From Limnohabitans sp. 2KL-17 (GTDB lineage Bacteria; Pseudomonadota; Gammaproteobacteria; Burkholderiales; Burkholderiaceae_C): a stretch of 64,000 nt of DNA. How positions within the stretch are numbered: the first letter of the stretch is position 1; every line of letters starts with the position of its first letter. Position numbers and translations under genes: made by a program. Under the pieces are notes generated by a model. The model was not told where the DNA came from, did no database searches, and saw nothing but the letters and a program-made list of their open reading frames with translations. The stretch spans positions 34,089 through 98,088 of the forward strand of contig NZ_NESK01000014.1 of NCBI RefSeq assembly GCF_003063415.1, given 5' to 3'. Of this stretch, positions 19,793 through 29,532 are shown piece by piece.

Positions 19793-21536
19793 GTGCAGCA
19801 ACACGCCACCAAAAGCGCCCAAACTCATGCCGATTCTGTGGCGCAGTTTCGCAACTTCTACATCCAGGAACTGGTGACTCTGGCCGTGAAGGGTTGCCTG
19901 GAAATCTCGCATGACTACAAGTCGCTTGACAGTGCTTTACCCCTGCCTGCCACTCTGACCATCGACCTTGAGCATTTCCTGTCCAAGGTCGATGGGAGCG
20001 TCCCGAGGCGATTGTTGTCACCGATTCAATGGGAATAATCGCTCAATGCAACGATGCCATGTGTGACATCTTTGGATACACCATGGACGAGTTGATAGGG
20101 GAGCGCATCAGCCTGCTGATGCCCCCAGAAGAAGGCAGTCCACACAACAGTGAAACGAAAGTCAATCTGATGAAGTGGCGGGAAAAACTGGGCAACCAGC
20201 CAAGCGTCATGCCCGGCCAAAGGCGTGATGGCAGCGTTTTTCCTGTGCGCCTGACCGTCAGTGAAACCCATCGGGACAATGAGCATTTTTTGTGGGCGTG
20301 ATGCAGGATTTCAGCGCCATCCAGAGCGCTCAAGACCTGTTGGTTGAAGCCAAGGAAAAGGCCGAGCAAGCCAATCGCATGCGCGGTGAGTTTCTGGCCA
20401 ACATGAGCCATGAAATTCGCACGCCCATGAACGGCATTGTGGGCATGACCGAGTTGGCGCTTGACACTTCATCTCCTGAGCTTCAAAAGGAGTATCTGAC
20501 GCTGGCGCGAGACTCGGCCAACCATTTGCTGCAAATCATCAATGAGATTCTGGATTTTTCCAAAATCGAGGCCAAGGCGCTGGAACTGGAGCTGCGCGAG
20601 GTCAGTCCGGCCCAGTTGATTCGGCACACAGTCAAGTCTCTGGAGCAGTTGGCCCGGGTCAAAGGTGTGGATCTTCAGTTGAAGATGGCAGACAACATGC
20701 CGGACTTGGTCTGGATGGACCCTGTGCGCATGCGGCAGGCCTTGACCAATCTGCTCGGCAATGCCATCAAGTTCACAGACCAAGGCTCGGTCGTTGTCAA
20801 AACCGAATTGCTGTGCGAGATGGACGACCAGACGGTGCTGCTGCGCATCAGCGTCATTGACACAGGCATCGGTTTTGATCCTGAGCGCACCGAAGCCTTG
20901 TTCAGTCCCTTCACGCAGGCAGATGGCTCTGTGACGCGCTCTTTTGGTGGCACAGGACTTGGCCTGGCCATCACGCGCAGTTTGCTGCAGTTGATGGGCG
21001 GCTACATTGCAGCTGAAGGGCAACCTGGCAAAGGCGCAAGTTTTGTTGCCACTTTGCCGGTCAAAAAAGTCATCCGGCCGAGCATGCCTGCTTCCGACCT
21101 TGTGCTCTTAGAAAAGCAAGATGGTGGTTTACCCCTTGTTGCCAAGCCAGTGGATTGTTCTGTGCTCCTGGTCGAAGACCATGAGATCAACCGCAAGTTG
21201 GCGGAAATCATGCTGCAACGCATGGGTTACCGCTATGCCACTGCCGCTGATGGGCAGCAGGCACTTGACCGTTCGGCCGAGGAGCGCTTCGATGTGGTGT
21301 TGATGGACGTGATGGATGGCATCACCGCCTTGCGCGAGTTGCGAGCCAGAGAGGCTGGCGGCGGCCGCCGAACGCCGGTGTTGATGGTCACGGCGCATGC
21401 CATGACGGGCGACAAAGAACGTTTCATCGCGGCCGGTGCGGACGGCTATGTGTCCAAACCCATGTCATTGGCTGAACTGCAAACTGAAATCAGTCGGGTG
21501 ATTTCATCCACAGAGGCAGAGCACAAAAATTCATGA
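19793..21536 (+). pseudogene. PAS/histidine kinase/receiver hybrid with two frameshifts
   Basis: Read through two shifts, this is one hybrid sensor kinase. GTG 19793 follows AGGGAGG (19781-19787). An N-terminal segment of about 70 residues leads to a PAS domain (PEAIVVTDSMGIIAQCNDAM). Next come HisKA with MSHEIRTPMNG, the HATPase motifs NLLGNAIKFTD, DTGIGFDPE and GGTGLGLAI, and a receiver. The first shift is at the CCC of 20002-20004: one extra C restores SVPEAIVVTDS. The second is at the T-run 20286-20291: one extra T restores EHFFVGVMQDFSAI. The receiver reads LMDVMDG at 21303-21320, lacking the four residues usually between the phosphoacceptor Asp and MDG. A decayed gene or an error-prone assembly are both possible. 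Confidence 0.8.
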
Positions 21537-21631
21537 GCGCTGATTGGGTGATGCATTCGCTACACCACACCGATGCACTCCATAAAGCTCTGCCGAAAAA
21601 GGCTTGGTGAACCGGAGAAGCTGACTTGTCA

Positions 21632-23191
21632 TTAGGACGTTTTTTCCAGATCCCGCAATCTAAATCGCTGAATTTTTCCGGTCGCCGTCTTGGGCAGTTC
21701 GGCCACAAAGTCGATAAAGCGCGGGTATTTGTAAGGGGCCAGGCGTTCCTTCACAAAGGCTTTGACTTCGGCCTCGGTCAGGCTTTGGCCTTGTTTGAGC
21801 ACGATGAAGGCCTTGGTTTTGGTCAGCCCGTCGACGTCTTCTTTGCCGATCACGGCTGCTTCCAGAATGGCGGGGTGCTGCACCAACGTGGCTTCCACCT
21901 CAAAGGGTGAAACATAGATGCCGCTGACCTTCAGCATGTCGTCGTTGCGCCCTGCATAGGTGTAGTAACCATCGGGATCACGCGTGTACTTGTCGCCGCT
22001 CTTGGTCCAGATACCCTGAAAGGTGTCTCGGGTTTTGTCGCGGTTGTTCCAATACATGAGCGCGCTGCTCGGGCCCTGGATGTAGAGGTCTCCGATCTCG
22101 TTGTCGCCGGTGACCACACTGCCGTCTTCGTTGCGCAGTTGGACCTCGTAACCGGGCACAGCCTTGCCGGTGGTGCCGTAGCGCACATCGCCGGGTCGGT
22201 TGGATAAAAAGACGTGCAGCATCTCGGTCGAGCCGATGCCGTCGATGATCTCGCAGCCAAAATGGGCCGACCAGCGCTCGGCAATGTCACGCGGCAAAGC
22301 CTCACCAGCAGACGAGCAAAGTCGCAAGGCCACAGCACTTTTTGGGGGCAAATCCGGGCTCGCAAGCATGCCGCCGTAGCCGGTAGGCGCACCATAAAAC
22401 ACGGTGGGCTGGTGGTCCACCAGGCGCTTGAAAGTGGCTTGTGGGGTGGGGCGTTCGGCCATCAGCACCACCGTGGCACCCACGCTCAAGGGGAAGGTGA
22501 GGGCGTTGCCCAAGCCGTAAGCAAAGAACAGCTTGGCGGCCGAAAAGACGGTGTCACTCTCGCGCAAATCCAGCACGCCTTTGCCATACAACTCGGCCGT
22601 CCAGTACAGGTTGCCTTGGCTGTGCACGGTGCCCTTGGGCTTGCCTGTTGAGCCGGATGAGTAAAGCCAGAAAGCGGGTTCGTCAGCCAGCGTGATGGCC
22701 GGCAGCGCAGGGTTGTTTTGCGCCACCAAGTCGGCCATGTTGAGCTGGCCTGGCGTCAAGGCTGCGGCGGGGCGGGACACCAGCAGATGGCGCACTTCGG
22801 TTTTGCCGATATCCAGCGCACTTTGCAGCGTTGGCAGCAGGCTGCCCGACACCAGTGCGGCTTGCGCCCGGCTGTTGCTCAGCATGAAGGCATAGTCTTC
22901 AGCAGTCAGCAGGGTGTTCACCGCCACAGGCACCACACCGGCATAAAGTGAGCCCAAAAAGGCCACCACCCAGTCGCTGCTGTCTTGCATGAGCAGCAGC
23001 ACGCGTTCTTCGCGCTTGAGCCCCATGGCCTGCAGGCCGCCGGCAAAACGGCGTATCTGCTCGGTCAACTCGCCGTAGGTGGTGGTGCCCATGTCGTTAA
23101 TCAGCGCGGTTTTGCCGGCGCGATGGGCGTTGGTGGCGATCAGGTGCTGGGAAAAATTGAAGTCGGCTGGGGGTGGGGTCACAGGGCGCAT
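21632..23191 (-). CDS. bclA: benzoate-CoA ligase
   Basis: About 519 residues from ATG 23191, which has AAGGAG a few bases upstream; the frame stays open further but without similarity. It is an acyl-adenylate ligase: SSGSTGKPKGTVHSQGN is the nucleotide-binding loop and PKTATGKIQRF near the C-terminus carries the catalytic Lys. The overall sequence (for example DFNFSQHLIATNAHRAGKTA) is that of benzoate-CoA ligases. It forms benzoyl-CoA from benzoate, ATP and CoA, the entry step of the box pathway. It is divergent from boxR across 321 bp that holds TGCA-type operators. Substituted benzoates could also be accepted. Confidence 0.93.
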   Translation of the reverse strand: MRPVTPPPADFNFSQHLIATNAHRAGKTALINDMGTTTYGELTEQIRRFAGGLQAMGLKREERVLLLMQDSSDWVVAFLGSLYAGVVPVAVNTLLTAEDYAFMLSNSRAQAALVSGSLLPTLQSALDIGKTEVRHLLVSRPAAALTPGQLNMADLVAQNNPALPAITLADEPAFWLYSSGSTGKPKGTVHSQGNLYWTAELYGKGVLDLRESDTVFSAAKLFFAYGLGNALTFPLSVGATVVLMAERPTPQATFKRLVDHQPTVFYGAPTGYGGMLASPDLPPKSAVALRLCSSAGEALPRDIAERWSAHFGCEIIDGIGSTEMLHVFLSNRPGDVRYGTTGKAVPGYEVQLRNEDGSVVTGDNEIGDLYIQGPSSALMYWNNRDKTRDTFQGIWTKSGDKYTRDPDGYYTYAGRNDDMLKVSGIYVSPFEVEATLVQHPAILEAAVIGKEDVDGLTKTKAFIVLKQGQSLTEAEVKAFVKERLAPYKYPRFIDFVAELPKTATGKIQRFRLRDLEKTS

Positions 23192-23416
23192 GTTTTGTCT
23201 CCTTGGGGTCTTTGTATTTGCCGTATCGAAAGTGTTGTTCAAAAGGTGGGCTCAGGCAATCCGGGGCTTTCCTCTGGGGGTCACAGAAGCAAGGTGATGC
23301 CCTGCGCTGGGCGTTCGGTTCTTTGTCAACAGGGGGCCTGGTTCTGGGTGAATATGCAAGGTAATGCCATAAAAAACTGTTCCAGGTGTCCAGTTGGCGG
23401 TATAAACAGGGGTTGA

Positions 23417-23456
23417 TGCACTATTGTGCGTGCCTGGCAGTATGCACTAAAGTGCA
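23417..23456. promoter_or_regulatory. probable BoxR operators between bclA and boxR
   Basis: Two 14-bp units with TGCA ends: TGCACTATTGTGCG (23417-23430, imperfect) and TGCACTAAAGTGCA (23443-23456, TGCACT and AGTGCA as a perfect inverted repeat around AA). The same unit recurs upstream of boxC. BzdR/BoxR-type repressors are known to bind TGCA-containing palindromes and to be released by benzoyl-CoA. Placement suits control of bclA and boxR itself. The rest of 23192-23512 shows no gene. Confidence 0.7.
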
Positions 23457-23512
23457 TGTTTCGGGTTGGTTGAAATAAAAGGGTTTTCCCTAGTAATGAT
23501 CAAAGGTCGAGC

Positions 23513-24427
23513 ATGACATCCCCTGAACCCACACGGATGGAAACGTCTGAACCAGAAGCAAAGCGCAGTCCTTTTCTGGAAGCCCTGGGTGAGTGTGTGC
23601 GCACCCTCCGCTCCCGCAAAGGCATGACACGCCGTGCTGTGGCCGTTGCTGCCGATGTGTCAGAGCGTCACCTGGCGAATCTGGAATACGGCACCGGCAA
23701 CGTGTCGGTGCTGGTCTTGCTGCAAGTCGCCAATGCGCTGCAGTGCTCACTGGCCGAGTTGTTGGGTGACGTGACCACCACTTCGCCCGAGTGGCTGTTG
23801 ATTCGCGAATTGCTGTCCAAGCGCAGTGAAGCTGATTTGCGCCGCGCAAGGGTGCAACTGAGTGACATGTTTGGCGAAGGTGGCAACGCACAAGAGCGCA
23901 AGAACCGCATTGCCTTGATTGGCTTGCGTGGTGCGGGCAAAACCTCACTGGGCCAGCGCCTGGCGGACGATCTGGGTTTTCCCTTCATCGAGTTGAGTCG
24001 CGAAATCGAGAAATTTGCCGGTTGCCAGATCAGCGAAATCCACAACCTCTATGGGGCCAACGCCTACCGCCGTTACGAACGCCGCGCCCTCGAGGAAGCC
24101 ATCCAGATTTACCCCGAAGTCGTGGTCGCCACGCCTGGCGGTCTGGTGTCCGAGTCGGCCAACTTCAACGTGTTGCTCTCGCATTGCACCACTGTGTGGC
24201 TGCAGGCCGATGCGGCCGATCACATGGGCCGTGTCGCTGCACAAGGCGACATGCGCCCCATGGCCGCAAGCCGAGAAGCCATGGAAGACCTCAAGCGCAT
24301 TCTGGAAGGGCGCGCGGCCTTTTATTCAAAAGCCGATCTGGCCATCAACACCAGTGGACGCAGCGAAGACGAAGCTTTCAAGGCTTTGCGTACTTCCGTT
24401 CGCCAGCACTTGCAAATGGCTGGTTAG
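23513..24427 (+). CDS. boxR: BoxR/BzdR-type repressor (XRE HTH plus shikimate kinase-like domain)
   Basis: 304 residues. Residues about 20-85 form an XRE helix-turn-helix (LRSRKGMTRRAVAVAADVSE then RHLANLEYGTGN). A linker leads to a shikimate-kinase-like domain from about residue 130, with P-loop GLRGAGKTSLG and VVVATPGGLV. This two-part design is that of BzdR and BoxR, benzoyl-CoA-responsive repressors of benzoate catabolism, where the kinase-like part binds the effector rather than shikimate. The gene lies between the divergent ligase gene and boxC, with TGCA palindromes on both sides. A second ATG at 23537 is in frame. Confidence 0.93.
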   Translation: MTSPEPTRMETSEPEAKRSPFLEALGECVRTLRSRKGMTRRAVAVAADVSERHLANLEYGTGNVSVLVLLQVANALQCSLAELLGDVTTTSPEWLLIRELLSKRSEADLRRARVQLSDMFGEGGNAQERKNRIALIGLRGAGKTSLGQRLADDLGFPFIELSREIEKFAGCQISEIHNLYGANAYRRYERRALEEAIQIYPEVVVATPGGLVSESANFNVLLSHCTTVWLQADAADHMGRVAAQGDMRPMAASREAMEDLKRILEGRAAFYSKADLAINTSGRSEDEAFKALRTSVRQHLQMAG

Positions 24428-24472
24428 GGCCTGGTGGGTTTTTTTTGAGGATTAGGGAAAACACTTAGTAAA

Positions 24473-24542
24473 TGCATTAAAGTGCATATTTATGACGAAT
24501 AAGACATGCACTAAACTTCAATGCAGCATGCACTGAAATGCA
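24473..24542. promoter_or_regulatory. probable BoxR operator cluster upstream of boxC
   Basis: Units of the TGCA-N6-TGCA form: TGCATTAAAGTGCA (24473-24486), TGCACTAAACTTCA (24507-24520, imperfect) and TGCACTGAAATGCA (24529-24542), with an extra TGCA at 24522-24525. They end 43 bp before the boxC ATG, a position suited to repression of the boxCBA transcript by BoxR. Confidence 0.72.
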
Positions 24543-24584
24543 TTTTTGACTGAAATCAAATTCCCCTTACCGACGGAGACAGCC

Positions 24585-26243
24585 ATGACAACTTCCCTTC
24601 AGGTCAACTACCAGACCACGCCCGCAGAATACAAACACATCAGCCTGGCCTTTGATGGCGAGATCGCCACCCTGTCGATCAACATCAACGAAGACGCCGG
24701 CATCCGCCCAGGTTACAAACTCAAGCTCAACAGCTATGACCTGGGTGTGGACATTGAATTGCACGACGCCCTGCAGCGCATCCGCTTTGAGCACCCTGAG
24801 GTTCGCTCGGTGGTGGTGACCAGTTTGAAGGACCGCGTGTTCTGCTCGGGGGCCAACATCTTCATGCTGGGGGTCTCGACCCACGGCTGGAAAGTCAACT
24901 TCTGCAAGTTCACCAACGAAACCCGCAACGGCATCGAAGACTCCAGCAAGCACGATGGCCTCAAATTCGTCGCCGCCTTGAACGGCGCTTGCGCTGGCGG
25001 TGGCTATGAGTTGGCCCTGGCTTGCGATGAAATCGTGCTGGTGGACGACCGCTCGTCAGCGGTGTCTTTGCCTGAAGTGCCTTTGCTGGGGGTGTTGCCC
25101 GGCACCGGTGGCCTGACCCGCGTGACCGACAAACGCCATGTGCGCCACGACTTGGCCGACATTTTCTGCACCAGCGTGGAAGGTGTGCGCGGTCAAAAAG
25201 CCGTGGACTGGCGCCTGGTGGATGCCATCGCCAAGCCAGCCGTGTTCAAGGAAGCCGTTCAAGCCCGCGCCACGAAATTGGCCGCTGGCAGCAACCGCCC
25301 TGTCGGTGTCAAGGGTGTGATACTGACCCCATTGAACCGCACCTTTACTGCCGACGCCCTGACTTACACCAACGTCACTGTTGAAATCGACCGTGCCAAG
25401 CGCATCGCCACCTTCACCGTCAAGGCCCCGGCCACCGCCCAGCCCACCGACATCGCCGGCATTAAAGCCGCAGGCATGAACTGGTGGCCACTGCAAATGG
25501 TGCGTGAACTGGACGACGCCATCCTGCACATGCGAACCAACGAACTCGACATTGGCACCTGGGTCATCAAGACCGCAGGTGACGCCGCCGCCGTGCTGGC
25601 CTCGGACGCCACCATGCTGGCCCACAAGGACCACTGGTTTGTGCGTGAAACCATTGGGCACCTGCGCCGCACCCTGGCCCGCATGGACGTGACCTCACGC
25701 AGCCTGTTCGCCTTGGTCGAAGAGGGGACATGTTTTGTCGGCACACTCGCCGAATTGGCTTTTTGCGCCGACCGTGCCTACATGCTGGCTCTGCCTGATG
25801 ACCTGGCCAAAGCCCCCAAGATCCAGTTGAATGAAATGAACTTTGGTTTCTTCCCCATGGTCAATGACCAGACCCGCCTACAGCGCCGCTTTTATGAAGA
25901 AGTGCCCGCCATGGAGGCTGCTCGCGGTGCCATTGGCAAAGCACTGGACGCTGACGCTGCTTTGGCCTTGGGCTTGGTGACTGCGGCGCCAGATGATATT
26001 GACTGGACAGATGAAATACGAATGGCTCTGGAAGAGCGCACCTCTATGTCGCCTGATGCATTGACCGGCCTTGAGGCCAACTTGCGATTTGCACAAAAGG
26101 AAAACATGGCCACGCGTATTTTTGGCCGCTTGACTGCCTGGCAGAACTGGATCTTCCAGCGCCCCAACGCCGTCGGCGAAAAAGGCGCTCTGAAGGTCTA
26201 CGGCAAAGGCGAAAAAGTCCAGTTCGACATGAACCGGGTTTGA
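24585..26243 (+). CDS. boxC: 2,3-epoxybenzoyl-CoA dihydrolase
   Basis: 552 residues from ATG 24585, with GGAG at 24575-24578. It belongs to the crotonase superfamily as a double-length member: the first hydratase-like domain has FCSGANIFMLG and ALNGACAGGGYELALACDEI. BoxC hydrolyses the epoxide made by BoxB and opens the ring, giving 3,4-dehydroadipyl-CoA semialdehyde and formate. It is the first gene of boxC-boxB-boxA. The released formate gives a reason for the formate dehydrogenases downstream. Confidence 0.96.
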   Translation: MTTSLQVNYQTTPAEYKHISLAFDGEIATLSININEDAGIRPGYKLKLNSYDLGVDIELHDALQRIRFEHPEVRSVVVTSLKDRVFCSGANIFMLGVSTHGWKVNFCKFTNETRNGIEDSSKHDGLKFVAALNGACAGGGYELALACDEIVLVDDRSSAVSLPEVPLLGVLPGTGGLTRVTDKRHVRHDLADIFCTSVEGVRGQKAVDWRLVDAIAKPAVFKEAVQARATKLAAGSNRPVGVKGVILTPLNRTFTADALTYTNVTVEIDRAKRIATFTVKAPATAQPTDIAGIKAAGMNWWPLQMVRELDDAILHMRTNELDIGTWVIKTAGDAAAVLASDATMLAHKDHWFVRETIGHLRRTLARMDVTSRSLFALVEEGTCFVGTLAELAFCADRAYMLALPDDLAKAPKIQLNEMNFGFFPMVNDQTRLQRRFYEEVPAMEAARGAIGKALDADAALALGLVTAAPDDIDWTDEIRMALEERTSMSPDALTGLEANLRFAQKENMATRIFGRLTAWQNWIFQRPNAVGEKGALKVYGKGEKVQFDMNRV

Positions 26244-26330
26244 TTTTTAACGTTGTGTAGCGTGGTTCCCGGTGGTCCGCGCTGCAACCGAAATTTGACC
26301 CCACCGTTGCTTTAATTTCTGGAGACTCTC

Positions 26331-27758
<1,428 letters not shown>

Positions 27759-27801
27759 TGCGTTGAACGTTTGATCGACTGCTGCTTCCTTGTTGGGGGC
27801 A

Positions 27802-27878
27802 GCAGTTGACAGAGGAAGGGGCGGGTTCCTCATGCGGTTACCGGAAAATCGTCACCCGCCCCTTCCTCTGTCAACTGC
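27802..27878. repeat. 25-bp perfect inverted repeat (palindrome 1) between boxB and boxA
   Basis: The arms 27802-27826 and 27854-27878 are exact reverse complements over 25 bases, with a 27-base loop (27827-27853). The loop contains ACCGGAAAATCG (27840-27851), which is the exact complement of a segment in the loop of palindrome 2. There is no T-run after the stem, so a simple terminator is unlikely. Confidence 0.9.
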
Positions 27879-27934
27879 ATGGTTCAAGGCGGTCCAAAGC
27901 GCCTGTAGACTGTGCCCCTCAAAGCCGTCACAGA

Positions 27935-28012
27935 GCGACGCAATGGGTGAGTGCCGGGCGCCGATTTTCCGGTGCCCCGTATGTGGTGCACGGCACTCAC
28001 CCATTGCGTTGC
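27935..28012. repeat. 22-bp inverted repeat (palindrome 2) between boxB and boxA
   Basis: The arms 27935-27956 and 27991-28012 pair over 22 positions with a single G-T mismatch (G.U in RNA). The inner region has a smaller hairpin GGCGCC (27957-27962), loop GATTTTCC, GGTGCC (27971-27976). CGATTTTCCGGT (27962-27973) complements the loop of palindrome 1. The arms of the two palindromes are unrelated in sequence. The region 27759-28094 contains no convincing gene. Confidence 0.9.
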
Positions 28013-28094
28013 GGAACGCGCAGACCACTCGTTCTGGCAAGCCAATTCGAGCGCAGACAAAAAGCACAAAACCGAAAGCCTGAGGAGATCTTCC

Positions 28095-29405
28095 ATGACC
28101 ACAGCATCGACCCTGATCAAACAGCACGTCATCGACCCGGAAATCTGTATCCGCTGCAACACCTGCGAAGCGATTTGCCCGGTGGGGGCAATTACCCATG
28201 ACTCGCTCAATTACGTGGTCAAGGCGGACATCTGCAACCTGTGCATGGACTGCATCTCACCATGCCCCACAGGCTCGATTGACAACTGGCGCATGATGCC
28301 CAAGGCCAAGGCCTACAGCATCGAAGAACAACTCAAGTGGGATGAATTGCCTGCCGAACTCAGCCCAGATGAATTGGGCGATGCAGGGGGTGCTGAAGCT
28401 GATGCCCTTCAAGAAGCGCAAAGTGCCGTTCAAGCGGTTGCCGCATCGTCTGCATCGGCCGTGAGCACAGCCATCACCTCGGGCTTCAACTCAGCGGCTT
28501 TTGGTGCCATCACCCCGCCTTGGTCTGCTGCACACGCATACACCAACTTGTATGGCCCCAAGGCTGCAGAAAAAACCATCACCGCCACGGTCACCGGCAA
28601 CGTGCGAGTGACCGAAGTGGGTAAAACAGCAGGGAACGACTACGACACACACCACATCGTGCTCGACTTCGGCAGCATGCCCTTTCCGGTGCTTGAAGGC
28701 CAGTCGATCGGCATCATCCCGCCAGGTTCGGATGCCAAAGGCAAGCCGCACCATGCTCGCCAGTACTCGATCGCCAGCCCCCGCAACGGCGAGCGCCCCG
28801 GCTACAACAACCTGTCGCTGACCATCAAGCGGGTGCTGGAAGACCACAGCGGCCAGCCCGTGCGTGGCGTGGGTTCCAACTACATGTGCGACTTGCAGGT
28901 GGGTGACAAGGTTCAGGTGATCGGTCCGTTTGGAGCCAGCTTCCTGATGCCCAACCATCCCAAGAGCAACATCGTCATGATCTGTACCGGCACGGGCAGT
29001 GCGCCCATGCGTGCCATGACCGAGTGGCGTCGTCGGCTGCGGGCCAGTGGCAAGTTTGAAGGCGGCAAACTGATGTTGTTCTTCGGCGCCCGCACACCGC
29101 AAGAGTTGCCTTACTTCGGACCACTCAACAACTTGCCGAAAGACTTCATTGACATCGAGTTTGCCTTTTCGCGCGAGACGGGAAAATCCAAACGCTACGT
29201 GCAAGACGCCATGCGTGACCGATCTGCCGACCTGGCGGCGCAACTCATAGATGGCAACACAAGCTTTTACGTGTGCGGCCTCAAAAGCATGGAAGAGGGT
29301 GTGGTGATGGCCTTGCGTGACATCGCACAGAATGCTGGACTCGATTGGGATACCGTGGGTGCTGCGCTCAAAAAAGAAGGTCGGCTGCACCTTGAGACCT
29401 ATTGA
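28095..29405 (+). CDS. boxA: benzoyl-CoA 2,3-epoxidase reductase subunit
   Basis: 436 residues from ATG 28095, with GAGGAG at 28082-28087. The N-terminus has two 4Fe-4S motifs, [12 protein letters not shown] and [12 protein letters not shown]. An Ala-rich linker (about residues 95-135) leads to a ferredoxin-NADP reductase-like domain with the FAD motif [11 protein letters not shown] and the NADPH loop [14 protein letters not shown]. BoxA passes electrons from NADPH to BoxB. It is the last gene of the box transcript. Confidence 0.96.
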   Translation: MTTASTLIKQHVIDPEICIRCNTCEAICPVGAITHDSLNYVVKADICNLCMDCISPCPTGSIDNWRMMPKAKAYSIEEQLKWDELPAELSPDELGDAGGAEADALQEAQSAVQAVAASSASAVSTAITSGFNSAAFGAITPPWSAAHAYTNLYGPKAAEKTITATVTGNVRVTEVGKTAGNDYDTHHIVLDFGSMPFPVLEGQSIGIIPPGSDAKGKPHHARQYSIASPRNGERPGYNNLSLTIKRVLEDHSGQPVRGVGSNYMCDLQVGDKVQVIGPFGASFLMPNHPKSNIVMICTGTGSAPMRAMTEWRRRLRASGKFEGGKLMLFFGARTPQELPYFGPLNNLPKDFIDIEFAFSRETGKSKRYVQDAMRDRSADLAAQLIDGNTSFYVCGLKSMEEGVVMALRDIAQNAGLDWDTVGAALKKEGRLHLETY

Positions 29406-29423
29406 GCTTGGCGCATATTTTTG

Positions 29424-29450
29424 CAGGAGCGGCCTCTGGCCGCGAACTGT
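29424..29450. repeat. REP-like GC palindrome after boxA
   Basis: GCGGCC (29429-29434), loop TCT, GGCCGC (29438-29443), embedded in CAGGAGCGGCCTCTGGCCGC, resembles proteobacterial REP units, which typically read GGAGCGG...CCGCGAA. A smaller GGCC-TGA-GGCC palindrome lies near 29480. No T-run follows. Only one copy of this type is seen in the window. Confidence 0.4.
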
Positions 29451-29532
29451 AGCGATGTGCGAGTTTTGATGTGGATCCGGGCCTGAGGCCATTCCAACTA
29501 TCATCCGGACAACAGACCCGAGGCGCTTTTTC

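Noticed and set aside
21660..21690. Sequence TTTTTCCGGTCGCC similar to the palindrome core
   Set aside because: It lies in the benzoate-CoA ligase coding sequence and encodes the conserved ATGKI motif, so the similarity is explained by the protein.
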